A DNA stretch of 9,061 bases from Marinospirillum sp. (GCA_007119985.1 SKOQ01000214.1:1-9061); one strand, 5' to 3'; numbered from the stretch's first letter, positions 1 to 7,165 are shown. Numbers and translations: made by a program. The notes: generated by a model from the sequence alone, not told the origin.

Positions 1-2462
1 ACGCGCAGGCTGTCACTGCCGTAGCCACGCAGAGGATAGCGGTCGCGGCCGACAAAACTGGCGGCCATCTCATTTTTCTCACCACCCAACTCAAAGGCCT
101 TGGCCTCCGCTTCTGCGTAGGCAGCATACAGGCGCGCACCCGCCACGTGAGAGCGACCTAAATGCCAAGAATAGCGCCCATCTAAATGCACACGACCACC
201 TTCGTAATCACCCCAAGCATGGTGTTCAGCAATACCGAGCAGAGACCAGCCTGAGGCAGGCCCGCCGAGATTATAGAGGCCAAAGCGTTGATGTTGCCAG
301 CTCAAAGCCAGACCTAGATCACTGCGCTCTGTCTCCAGCAGGCTGGCCTGTTCTGAGTGTCGCCAAGCGGTTCTTTCACGCTCAAAATAGGCGCCAGCAT
401 GCAGACGCAGCCGGTCATGATCCGCCGTCCAGAGTGCTAAACGCGCCAAACCAACACTCAGCTCATCGCGCAGCGCCATCAAGTCGCCATCAATACGCGA
501 CTCGGCGAATTCCCTTTCCAGATGCAAACGATAGCGCGTATCCCATTCGTAGGTCAGATCACCCAAAACATCTTCGGCCAGATCATCATAGGCCAAACGC
601 AAGGTGTATTGATGGCGCAAGCTGGCATCCTGACCCGAGATTTCCACACCATATTGAGTGCGATCACTGTTGCTCTCGACCACCGGCATCCACGCATGAG
701 GGCGCAGCGTTGCCCAAGGGCGATAAGGCCGCGCAGGCGTCAGTGACACTGGCTCAGCCGCCGCCATCGCTTGGCGCCAACTGGCTTCTAAGGGACGCGC
801 TGGTTCGTTCAACCACTGGCTCGCCGCAAGATAATGCAGATCATAGCCTCTGGCTGAATAACGCTGAAAGGCAAGGCCTTGCGCTGTATAAACTGGCGTG
901 AAAGCACCGGTATTCATCTGCGTCAACCGCACTAACTCTTGCGTTGCCAGTGTCAGCTGATAGAGGTTATAGCCACCTTCTTCTTCTGCACTGAAGAGCA
1001 AGCGCTCGCCTTCTGGGTCATAAACAGGATCACTATAGACCGCCGCACCCGTCAGTAATGGACTCCACTGACCCGTGCCTAGATCGAGCTGATAGAGGTT
1101 CCAGCTCTCACGACCCAGACGCAGGCTGGCCACCAGCTGATCACCCGCCGGATGCACTGCATAGCCGCCGAGCACTTCATCCTCTTCACCCAACCACAGC
1201 GTTCGCTGATAACGACCCTGAGCATCCAGCAGATCCAGCTGCGCGCGTCCTGCTGACCAACGCTTGGCGATCAGAAAACGACCATCTGCACTCCAGCGCA
1301 CATCTCGATAGCGCGCATCCTGTGTCAGGCGTTGCCAAGCCTCACCATCGCGCTTGAGCCATAGATCACCATAGCGACGACCATCCACACGCGTCATCAT
1401 CGCGGCCATCACCAGATCACCCGCCGCATTCACATCGATCGGGCCAGCAAAATCCACTGGGCCCAGGTTGGTCACCTCCCCCTCGGTGGAGTAGCTTTCG
1501 AGCTGCCAAGCCGTATGGCCATCGTAGCGCAGACGATAGATCTGATCGCTACGGACCACTGGCCGCGCATCAAAAAGCCCTGTTTGCGTCAGCGGCTGTC
1601 CTTGAGGCGCTGCATAATTGAACGGAGCAAAGCGATGCGCCAACCAAGCCTGATACTGCGGCCAGAGCTGATCAAAATTCTGCTCCCAGGCCTGCGCAGA
1701 AGCACGGCGCACAAAACCCGGCAGGTGGCGACGATAGCTTTGCAACCAAGCTTCAAGAGCTTCCTCGCCTTCTTGCTCTTCAAGGAAAAGATAAAACCAG
1801 GCACCGTAGAGATAGGCGCGATCTAATGGCCACTGATGTGAGGGTGCACTCACCTGACTCAAGCTTGCCAGACCCGCTTCGACCTGAGCCCGCATGCGCA
1901 TCTGGTAAAGAGTGCTCCACTGACGACCTGAGCGCGCCTCGGACCAGGATTCAGATTGAATCGCCAGGCCCTCTAATAGCCACAAGGGCTGAAACATATG
2001 AGGAAAAGTCAGCGGTTGACGGCCCAGCACCCTTTGCACCGCACCAGGAAAGCCAGCCGCCTGATCCATCTGCACGACATGGGTCAGCTCGTGCCAGATC
2101 AAAGCGCGTAGCCAGTCATCACTGTGATCCAAAAAACTCAGGTCATCAGGGGGTGATAAATTAATCAATGCCATCCCAAAAGGCAGCACCTTCGCCCAAC
2201 CATCGACACCATCTGTATCATCCACCACCAAAAGATGAATCGCCGCTCGAGGCTGCCAAGCCAGCTCTTGAGTCAAGAAGGCATAGGCTTCTTCGGCATG
2301 CGCAGCAACAGGTGCAAAGTGATCCACCAAAGTGACTGGACCGTGCAGCACAAAATGAGTTGACTCCTGCGTGACCCAAGGCTGATCGCGCCAAGTAGCG
2401 GCCTGCACAACGCAAGGACTACAAAAAAACAGCAACAAAAGAACACCATAGTATTTTTTCAT
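1..2462 (-). CDS. Exported zinc metallopeptidase with TolB-like propeller and outer-membrane barrel (C-terminus cut by window edge)
   Basis: The frame is open from the ATG at 2460-2462 through 820 codons to the left edge, with no stop in the window. Residues 1-21 form a Sec signal peptide (Lys-Lys, hydrophobic core, cleavage likely after VQA); no lipobox is seen. Residues 25-280 look like a gluzincin peptidase: HELTH at 124-128 gives two zinc ligands and the catalytic Glu, and E164 in WLLEGLA is the likely third ligand. Residues 330-545 hold WD40/TolB-like blades (for example RYRDVRWSADGRFL near 385 and DPVYDPEGERLLF near 478). From about 600 the sequence alternates like a beta-barrel and contains LGG (792-794) and LRGY (811-814), resembling the conserved loop of Omp85/D15 barrels. 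Inferred role: a protease or peptide-binding protein on the cell surface or periplasmic side, anchored by its own barrel. If LRGY is the Omp85 loop motif, roughly 100-150 residues are missing. GAGGTGA just before ATG serves as ribosome binding site. Substrate unknown. Confidence 0.85.
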   Translation of the reverse strand, partial: MKKYYGVLLLLFFCSPCVVQAATWRDQPWVTQESTHFVLHGPVTLVDHFAPVAAHAEEAYAFLTQELAWQPRAAIHLLVVDDTDGVDGWAKVLPFGMALINLSPPDDLSFLDHSDDWLRALIWHELTHVVQMDQAAGFPGAVQRVLGRQPLTFPHMFQPLWLLEGLAIQSESWSEARSGRQWSTLYQMRMRAQVEAGLASLSQVSAPSHQWPLDRAYLYGAWFYLFLEEQEGEEALEAWLQSYRRHLPGFVRRASAQAWEQNFDQLWPQYQAWLAHRFAPFNYAAPQGQPLTQTGLFDARPVVRSDQIYRLRYDGHTAWQLESYSTEGEVTNLGPVDFAGPIDVNAAGDLVMAAMMTRVDGRRYGDLWLKRDGEAWQRLTQDARYRDVRWSADGRFLIAKRWSAGRAQLDLLDAQGRYQRTLWLGEEDEVLGGYAVHPAGDQLVASLRLGRESWNLYQLDLGTGQWSPLLTGAAVYSDPVYDPEGERLLFSAEEEGGYNLYQLTLATQELVRLTQMNTGAFTPVYTAQGLAFQRYSARGYDLHYLAASQWLNEPARPLEASWRQAMAAAEPVSLTPARPYRPWATLRPHAWMPVVESNSDRTQYGVEISGQDASLRHQYTLRLAYDDLAEDVLGDLTYEWDTRYRLHLEREFAESRIDGDLMALRDELSVGLARLALWTADHDRLRLHAGAYFERERTAWRHSEQASLLETERSDLGLALSWQHQRFGLYNLGGPASGWSLLGIAEHHAWGDYEGGRVHLDGRYSWHLGRSHVAGARLYAAYAEAEAKAFELGGEKNEMAASFVGRDRYPLRGYGSDSLR

Positions 2463-2476
2463 TCTCACCTCATCAG

Positions 2477-2499
2477 GGCAGAGCGGCATCGACTCTGCC
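2477..2499 (-). promoter_or_regulatory. Inverted repeat in the leader of the peptidase gene
   Basis: GGCAGAG (2477-2483) and CTCTGCC (2493-2499) are perfect complements separated by 9 bases. Read on the minus strand, the hairpin ends only 6 bases before the GAGGTGA ribosome binding site (2465-2471). It could influence translation initiation or message stability. It has no T run in either direction, so it is not an intrinsic terminator. A chance 7-bp repeat is possible. Confidence 0.35.
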
Positions 2500-2600
2500 G
2501 CCCTGGCCCAAATCAAAACACCAAGACAATCAATAACAACACAAGAAATAACGGCCCCAGAAAAAAAGCACAGGAAGCCAAGCCGCGCAGATCATGGACA

Positions 2601-2742
2601 GATCTCAGAAAGGCGCGCGAAGTTAGAGCAAAAAAGTCTGGCTGTCGAGCACTAAAAAAGCACAAGACGCGGATAAGCAACAAAGTGCCAATTCAATCAC
2701 ATTTTCTGATCTCAAAGGCGAGGTGTTTGATCTGAGATAGGC
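2601..2742. repeat. Three near-copies of a GATCT-CA/GA-AGGC motif
   Basis: GATCTCAGAAAGGCG (2601-2615), GATCTCAAAGGCG (2708-2720) and GATCTGAGATAGGC (2729-2742) are similar strings that differ by small indels and substitutions. The last two also form an inverted repeat, ATCTCA (2709-2714) with TGAGAT (2733-2738). Clustered motifs in a divergent promoter region could be binding sites for a regulator. GATC is frequent in this window, so chance is a real alternative. Confidence 0.25.
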
Positions 2743-2792
2743 AAAACGTTAGACAAGATTAAAGCACAAGCAATACAAAAGCTCAGCAAGCG

Positions 2793-2827
2793 GATCGGCC
2801 AAGGTCAATTGGCGAATCGATTTTTTT
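2793..2827 (+). terminator. Weak terminator-like hairpin followed by seven T
   Basis: GCCAA (2798-2802) pairs with TTGGC (2809-2813) around a 6-base loop. After a 2x2 internal mismatch, GAT (2793-2795) pairs with ATC (2816-2818). A run of seven T follows at 2821-2827. The geometry fits a poor intrinsic terminator on the plus strand. No gene reads into it from upstream, so it would make sense only if a small RNA were transcribed from about 2520-2790, which cannot be shown here. Confidence 0.2.
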
Positions 2828-2890
2828 ACGACCTAAGTCGCACTTTTTTCCTTGCGCTCTTGGCTTTCATCACATAGCTTTGAAGAAGCC

Positions 2891-2932
2891 ATGAAAAAGT
2901 ATACCCCTGATCAATCTTTAGATTCCTTGTGA
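2891..2932 (+). other. Possible 13-codon leader peptide frame
   Basis: ATG at 2891 opens a frame encoding MKKYTPDQSLDSL and stopping at TGA 2930-2932. Upstream is only a purine-rich GAAGAAG, a weak ribosome binding site. The stop codon lies at the inner end of the left arm of the 10-bp inverted repeat at 2922-2957. This is the geometry expected if a translating ribosome opened that hairpin. There is no direct proof of translation, and a frame this short can easily occur by chance. Confidence 0.12.
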
Positions 2933-2957
2933 GATGGAGACTGTGAGCACAAGGAAT
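2922..2957 (+). promoter_or_regulatory. Perfect 10-bp inverted repeat upstream of the NHL gene
   Basis: ATTCCTTGTG (2922-2931) and CACAAGGAAT (2948-2957) are exact reverse complements separated by 16 bases, ending 25 bases before the ATG at 2983. TGTGAG also occurs as a direct repeat at 2928-2933 and 2942-2947. The element could be an operator half-site pair for a dimeric repressor or activator, or an RNA hairpin in the leader. It lacks a following T run, so it is not a terminator. Ten perfect pairs so close to a start codon make chance less likely than for the other repeats here. Confidence 0.5.
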
Positions 2958-2982
2958 AGCTAATCCACAAGAGCATGATGCG

Positions 2983-5028
2983 ATGCTGAGTTATGCCCAG
3001 ACACTAGGACGTTATTTTACAGCGCTGCCCACTTTACCCAGCGCTGACCTCGAAAACTGGTCCATGAACACGCCAGTCGGCAGTTGCCGAGATCTCGAGG
3101 ATCGCTTATGGGTCACTGATACTGCCCATAATCGGCTGCTGATTTTCAATCATGATTTCACCCTGCTCCTGGCCCAATATGGTGGCTATGGCCAAGAACT
3201 GGGGCAATTCAACATGCCTTTTCGCCTTTTAACTCATCCTGATCGGCCTTGGATCTATGTCACGGATATGGCGAACAAGCGCATTCAGATTCTGGATTAT
3301 CAGCAAGGCTTGGATCAGATTCAGGCCGTCGCCGATTTCGGACCCGATTTTACCGAACCTCTTGCTGGCCCCAATGGCATCATTTTTTATCAGGGGCTGC
3401 TTTGCATCGCTGATGAGTTTTATGAAGGCCCAGAAGGTGCCAGCCGCTTGGTGATCTGCGATGAAGAAGGCCACTATCAACGCTCGATTCATCAGGTAGA
3501 CTGCCCCAACTCAGCTGAACCTCTCGACCTTCTTTGGCCTCAGGGACTGAGCCTAGACGCAAAAGGGCGGATTTATATCGCCAACACAGGGATGGGCAAT
3601 CTTCTCAGATGCAACTGGTCTGGACAGGGAGAAATTTTTCCTCACACGGGGCTCGCCATGATCGAGGGACTTCAGCTATCCCGTGATGTGGCCTGCTATC
3701 AAGAGTGGCTCTTACTGCCAGGAGCAGAGAGCAATGCGATTGCCGTCTATCATCAGGATGGGCAGCGCCTAGGGGCTCTAGGTGGTTTCTTCTCGCCAAT
3801 GCAAATTACCCCCAGCGCCCAACGGCATCAACTTTTAATTAATGAACCTCTTTTAGGGCAAGTCGGCCTCTATCAGGTTGACCTGCGCCAGCTCAGAACG
3901 CAGCTTCCGCTCTTCCCTCAAGTCGTCCGCACTGCAGGGGATGCCCGTAATCAGCGAGGGCAGCTCCACTTTGTTACAGCGCTCGCGGGCACAACAGAGC
4001 GCGATGATCTCGCACCCAACTCGCACCACCTGCCATCCAGTTCCGAATCGGTTCAGCGTCAAGCTCCACAGCTCAACCCGCTCAGTCGTTTCTGGCCTCT
4101 CCCTTCGTGGATGCACTTAATCTGGTCCTGGCAGGCAGAATGGCTAGAGCGCTGGCAACGTACTTGGTGGCAACTGCTCACCTCGCGACCAGAACAAGAG
4201 CAACCTCTTTGGCTGCTCGATTCAGGCAATACCCTTGTACGCCATACAGACTCTCACCTAACAGGGGCCAGCCTCCCCTTGCTCCCAGGCGCACTGGGCA
4301 TGGCCAGCTTTATTCCTAAGAAGCGCCTCTGGGGCCATCTACAGCCAGAAACCCCTCTTCTTGTGATCTCCAACTATTTGAATGGCTTGATTACGCTCTA
4401 TCAACTTCATCCTCAGCTCAAAACCTGGGTACCCTATCGCTTCTTCGGAGGTTTTGGGACCGCGCCCTGGCAATTCGAGCGTCCACAAGGTATCGCCATA
4501 GATCCAATCAACCAGGACATTCTGATCGCTGATTCAGGTCAGCATCGCATCGCTCGCTGGCGTATCACTCCCAGCGGCATCTGTGGCTTGGTCAGTACCT
4601 TCGGCCAGCTGGGCGACCAAGAAGGTGAGTTCAATACTCCCAGCGATCTCTGCTTTGATCTCCAAGGCCACTGCTATGTGGTTGATCAGTTCAATCACCG
4701 TATTCAGATCTTTAATCAACAAGATGTCTATCAGGGGCAGTTTGGTCAGCCTGGCTACTCACCAGATCAAGCTGAATTTTTGCTCCCTACCAGCATTGCG
4801 TATACCGAAGACCATCTGATCGTTTCCGATCTGGTCAATCGAGCGCTCAAGGTTTTTACGCTGGAAGGTGAGCCCGTTAGTCACTACCAGGCTTTTGGCG
4901 CAGCAGAAGATTCAGGACAACTCTGGATGCCCTATCTCATTCATGCGCAAGGGCGCTTTGTTTATGTCCCAGATTGCGCTTTAAATCTTGTGCGCGTTTA
5001 TCAATTTGACCAGGAGGGTAGATCATGA
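2983..5028 (+). CDS. NHL-repeat beta-propeller protein with Trp-rich insertion, function unknown
   Basis: The 681-residue product has no signal peptide or clear transmembrane helix, so it is probably cytoplasmic. NHL-type strands of the form hydrophobic-V/A-D-x-x-N/H-x-R-I-x-I/F recur: 42-55 (LWVTDTAHNRLLIF), 91-104, 140-158 (with a small insertion), 197-210, 409-421, 513-526, 564-577, 612-625 and 660-673. Several are preceded by FG-x-G...F-x-x-P elements, as in NHL propellers. The repeats form an N-terminal group (about 40-300) and a C-terminal group (about 405-675), suggesting two propellers. Between them lie a polar, probably disordered linker (316-368) and a Trp-rich segment (370-410). 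NHL propellers usually bind protein, peptide, RNA or ligands; none of these can be chosen here. The start is the first possible one after an in-frame stop at 2944-2946; its ribosome binding site is weak, and M28 is an alternative start. It overlaps the next gene by 4 bases. Confidence 0.85.
   Translation: MLSYAQTLGRYFTALPTLPSADLENWSMNTPVGSCRDLEDRLWVTDTAHNRLLIFNHDFTLLLAQYGGYGQELGQFNMPFRLLTHPDRPWIYVTDMANKRIQILDYQQGLDQIQAVADFGPDFTEPLAGPNGIIFYQGLLCIADEFYEGPEGASRLVICDEEGHYQRSIHQVDCPNSAEPLDLLWPQGLSLDAKGRIYIANTGMGNLLRCNWSGQGEIFPHTGLAMIEGLQLSRDVACYQEWLLLPGAESNAIAVYHQDGQRLGALGGFFSPMQITPSAQRHQLLINEPLLGQVGLYQVDLRQLRTQLPLFPQVVRTAGDARNQRGQLHFVTALAGTTERDDLAPNSHHLPSSSESVQRQAPQLNPLSRFWPLPSWMHLIWSWQAEWLERWQRTWWQLLTSRPEQEQPLWLLDSGNTLVRHTDSHLTGASLPLLPGALGMASFIPKKRLWGHLQPETPLLVISNYLNGLITLYQLHPQLKTWVPYRFFGGFGTAPWQFERPQGIAIDPINQDILIADSGQHRIARWRITPSGICGLVSTFGQLGDQEGEFNTPSDLCFDLQGHCYVVDQFNHRIQIFNQQDVYQGQFGQPGYSPDQAEFLLPTSIAYTEDHLIVSDLVNRALKVFTLEGEPVSHYQAFGAAEDSGQLWMPYLIHAQGRFVYVPDCALNLVRVYQFDQEGRS
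5012..5017 (+). promoter_or_regulatory. Strong ribosome binding site inside the end of the NHL gene
   Basis: AGGAGG lies 7 bases before the ATG at 5025, within the last codons of the NHL gene. The start and the upstream stop overlap as ATGA (5025-5028). This site supports the small downstream frame as a real gene that is translationally coupled to the NHL gene. Confidence 0.85.
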
Positions 5029-5270
5029 AGGTTTTTCAGCGGGCCTGTCAGGCTCACCTCAAACAAGAACAGGCGCGATTAGAACAGGGGCAAGCCGATA
5101 CCTCGCCACCAAGCATCATCACCGCTGAGCTCGATGCGCTGATCCATCAGCTTGAAAAACCGCCTGGCACCTTATCAGATCAACAGTTAAAAGTGGCTTG
5201 TCAGCAACGAGAAGCGATCCAAGTCACAAAAAAAGTGCAAAAACAACCTGCTAAGCATTTATTCCTTTAA
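5025..5270 (+). CDS. Small coiled-coil-like protein of unknown function, coupled to the NHL gene
   Basis: This 81-residue protein matches no family I recognise. It is rich in Gln, Glu, Lys and Ala and looks mostly helical: residues 1-24 (QAHLKQEQARLEQGQ and surroundings) and about 33-45 and 50-75 could form helices separated by the Pro-containing stretches 27-29 and 46-47. The C-terminal end is basic (KKVQKQPAKH). It has no signal peptide or membrane segment and contains two cysteines (C8 and C59). The perfect AGGAGG site and ATGA overlap with the NHL gene argue strongly for expression and for stoichiometric production with the NHL protein, so a binding partner or small accessory subunit is a reasonable inference. 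The Cache receptor starts 81 bases downstream. Confidence 0.75.
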   Translation: MKVFQRACQAHLKQEQARLEQGQADTSPPSIITAELDALIHQLEKPPGTLSDQQLKVACQQREAIQVTKKVQKQPAKHLFL

Positions 5271-5293
5271 AATAAACGAGGATTCGCTGTTCA

Positions 5294-5322
5294 CTGAAAA
5301 ATCATGCAGCGTGCTTTTTCAG
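5294..5322 (+). promoter_or_regulatory. 8-bp inverted repeat upstream of the Cache receptor
   Basis: CTGAAAAA (5294-5301) and TTTTTCAG (5315-5322) are exact complements around 13 bases, with a possible inner GCA/TGC pair. The A arm and T arm could act as a weak bidirectional terminator after the small gene, or as an operator for the receptor gene that starts 29 bases later. Its presence leaves open whether the receptor is in the same transcript as the NHL pair. Confidence 0.35.
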
Positions 5323-5351
5323 ATCAGCCCCACTTTCAACGAGGTTAGAGC

Positions 5352-6986
5352 ATGAACACTTCGCTTTCCCAAGTCTCACTTTCTGCGCGGGCATGGATGA
5401 TCCTTGCGCTTTTTGCTCTAGGGATAGTGGCGAACTCGGTTCTGGATGCCTGGAAGACACGCACTCATTTGCGTGCCAGCTATGAAACAGGCATGACTTT
5501 TATTGTTGAAAGTGCCACCCATCTGGTCGGTCATTATTATCAACTGAGTCAGCAGGGCGTCTTAACAGAAGAAGAAGCGCAGCGTCAGGCACTGGCTGCC
5601 GTATCGGCACTGCGCTTTGATCAGGGCAACTATATTTTTGTTGGTGATCGCCGCGGCATCTCGATTGCCAACGCCGTCACGGCATTAATCGGCCAGGATA
5701 TTACCCAGTTGCGTGATCCAACAGGCCATTATTTCGTGCGCAGCTTATATGAAGTGGCACGCAATGGCGGTGGCTTTGTTGACTACCAATGGCCCAATGC
5801 CAGCAACCCCGATCTGCTCGATCCCAAAACCAGCTATGCCGCCTATTTTGCACCTTGGGGCTGGACGCTCGGTTCTGGCTTGAATCTGGATGCACTCCAA
5901 GCCGATATTCGCGCCTCAGAATGGCAGTCTTTCACCACGGCCATCACCATTTTTGGCATCCTAGCTGTCATTTTGATTTTTTTTATCCGCAGCATCTCGC
6001 AACCGCTCAACAAAACGGTCCGCGCGATGAAAAGCTTGTCACGTGGCGAAGGGGATCTCACTCAAAGGATGAAAGAACAAGGCAGCAAGGAGCTGGTTGA
6101 GCTGGCGCGCTACTTTAATACCTTTATTGGTAGTATTCAGGACATTATGCGCAGCGTGCAAGAGGCCGCACATCAACTGGCCGCTGCCGCCAAGCAGCAA
6201 AGCAGCTCAGTCGATTCAGTGAATCAGAATATTGATTATCAGAAGGCTTCCACTGATGAACTGGCGAGTGCGATGACCCAACTGCTGGCCAGTGTTGAAG
6301 AAGTTGCCAGTCGCACACTAGAGGCCAGCCAATCCACCTCACAAGCCGGTGAAGCCTCGCGCTCGAACCAGACCACGATTCAACGCAACATTGAAGAAAC
6401 CGAGCAGCTCGCCCAAAGCATGACCCAGGCGGGTGAAGTCATCCAGCAACTGGCCGAAGACAGCCGTAATATAGATAAGGTACTGGAAGTCATTCGCGGC
6501 ATTGCCGAACAGACCAACCTGTTGGCGCTGAATGCGGCTATCGAGGCGGCGCGCGCAGGCGATGCAGGACGCGGCTTTGCCGTGGTCGCCGATGAAGTCC
6601 GTACCCTGTCGCAACGCACCCAAGAATCCACGACTCAGATTCAGAGCATTATTGAGCAGCTGCAAAAGGTCGCCGGCGAGGCGGTCAACCTAATGCAAAG
6701 CGGTGTGCAACAAGCTCAGGCTGCGGCCAATACCTCCGCCAGTGCGGGCCAAGCCTTGAGCACCATTTTGCATGAGATTCAATCGGTGCAGGCAATGAAC
6801 GAGCAGATTGCCTCGGCCACCGAAGAGCAAAGCCTGGCTGTCGATAGTATCAACCAGCAGGTGGTACGACTCACCGATTTAAGCGGCAACATCGCAGATG
6901 AATCTGGACAAATGGAAGAGGCTGGACAGCACTTAAATCAGATTGCCGGCAAGCTTCTAGAAAGAGTTGATCGCTTCCGCGTTTAA
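5352..6986 (+). CDS. Methyl-accepting chemotaxis protein with a single Cache sensor domain
   Basis: A complete 544-residue transmembrane chemoreceptor. TM1 spans about 12-32, followed by a periplasmic single Cache type 2 domain (about 35-190), recognisable by ALRFDQGNYIFVGD (86-99), the Gly-rich GGGFVDYQWP (139-148), and PKTSYAAYFAPWGWTLGSG (158-176). TM2 is about 195-213. HAMP covers about 214-266 (P218 and the GEGDLTQR element at 232-239). The signalling hairpin occupies 267-544, with the kinase/CheW contact tip AEQTNLLALNAAIEAARAG at 385-403. By family knowledge it passes ligand binding in the periplasm to CheA/CheW and is adapted by CheR/CheB; single Cache domains of this type often sense small organic acids, but the ligand here is unknown. 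There is no C-terminal W-x-x-F tether for CheR. GAGG at 5341-5344 is 7 bases before the start. The gene follows the NHL pair after 81 bases and ends before a strong terminator. Confidence 0.95.
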   Translation: MNTSLSQVSLSARAWMILALFALGIVANSVLDAWKTRTHLRASYETGMTFIVESATHLVGHYYQLSQQGVLTEEEAQRQALAAVSALRFDQGNYIFVGDRRGISIANAVTALIGQDITQLRDPTGHYFVRSLYEVARNGGGFVDYQWPNASNPDLLDPKTSYAAYFAPWGWTLGSGLNLDALQADIRASEWQSFTTAITIFGILAVILIFFIRSISQPLNKTVRAMKSLSRGEGDLTQRMKEQGSKELVELARYFNTFIGSIQDIMRSVQEAAHQLAAAAKQQSSSVDSVNQNIDYQKASTDELASAMTQLLASVEEVASRTLEASQSTSQAGEASRSNQTTIQRNIEETEQLAQSMTQAGEVIQQLAEDSRNIDKVLEVIRGIAEQTNLLALNAAIEAARAGDAGRGFAVVADEVRTLSQRTQESTTQIQSIIEQLQKVAGEAVNLMQSGVQQAQAAANTSASAGQALSTILHEIQSVQAMNEQIASATEEQSLAVDSINQQVVRLTDLSGNIADESGQMEEAGQHLNQIAGKLLERVDRFRV

Positions 6987-7011
6987 TCTCCCTTATCGCG
7001 CATAGATGATG

Positions 7012-7040
7012 AAGACCAAGGCGATGCCCTTGGTCTTTTT
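7012..7040 (+). terminator. Intrinsic terminator after the Cache receptor gene
   Basis: AAGACCAAGG (7012-7021) pairs perfectly with CCTTGGTCTT (7028-7037) around a 6-base loop, and T continues to 7040. It lies 25 bases after the receptor stop codon. This separates the receptor transcript from the PAS receptor gene downstream, which should therefore have its own promoter between about 7041 and 7140. Confidence 0.9.
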
Positions 7041-7165
7041 CATGGCGAGCCCACATCACTTTCCCCAATACTCCAGCCAACATCAAATCACTACATTTTA
7101 TAGGTGTAAAAGTGACAAGTCTGTTAGATTAGAGGTCTTGATGATCTCATTGAAAGGAGTGGAGT

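Larger units (their letters stand above)
2463..2982. other. Divergent intergenic region, about 520 bases, no convincing gene
   Basis: This stretch separates the minus-strand peptidase from the plus-strand NHL gene and must hold both promoters. It is richer in A/T than the flanking genes, with several A and T runs. No open frame of useful length with a good ribosome binding site was found. Several inverted and direct repeats are listed separately. I could not identify a convincing sigma-70, sigma-28 or sigma-54 promoter: TATACC at 2900-2905 could be a -10 box, but no good -35 box lies 16-18 bases upstream of it. Confidence 0.7.

Noticed and set aside
434..901. Plus-strand open frame of 155 codons opposite the metallopeptidase
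   Set aside because: It lies antisense to a long, well-supported gene. Its product is rich in His, Pro, Arg and Ser in the way expected from reading a coding strand backwards, and it shows no domain.
1515..2164. Two plus-strand open frames (1515-1826 and 1826-2164)
   Set aside because: Both are antisense shadows of the peptidase and propeller coding region. Their junction is accidental and the products have no recognisable features.
2829..2846. CGAC-CTAA-GTCG hairpin followed by T-rich sequence
   Set aside because: The stem is only 4 bp and is separated from the T run, too weak to call a terminator.
3853..4319. Overlapping frames on both strands within the NHL gene
   Set aside because: The NHL frame is continuous here and gives the linker and Trp-rich segment between convincing NHL repeats. 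The alternatives have no ribosome binding sites or family resemblance.
5258..5276. TTTATT/AATAAA inverted repeat over the stop of the small gene
   Set aside because: It is a six-pair, all A/T stem in an A/T-rich spot, most likely chance.
6339..6665. Minus-strand frame opposite the chemoreceptor hairpin
   Set aside because: The repetitive heptad coding of the receptor suppresses stop codons on the opposite strand; the product is not protein-like.
7091..7165. Sigma-28 type promoter before the PAS receptor, sometimes expected for chemotaxis genes
   Set aside because: TAAA at 7107-7110 is followed by a TTAGATTA-like string at the wrong spacing and with few matches to the consensus, so it cannot be supported.
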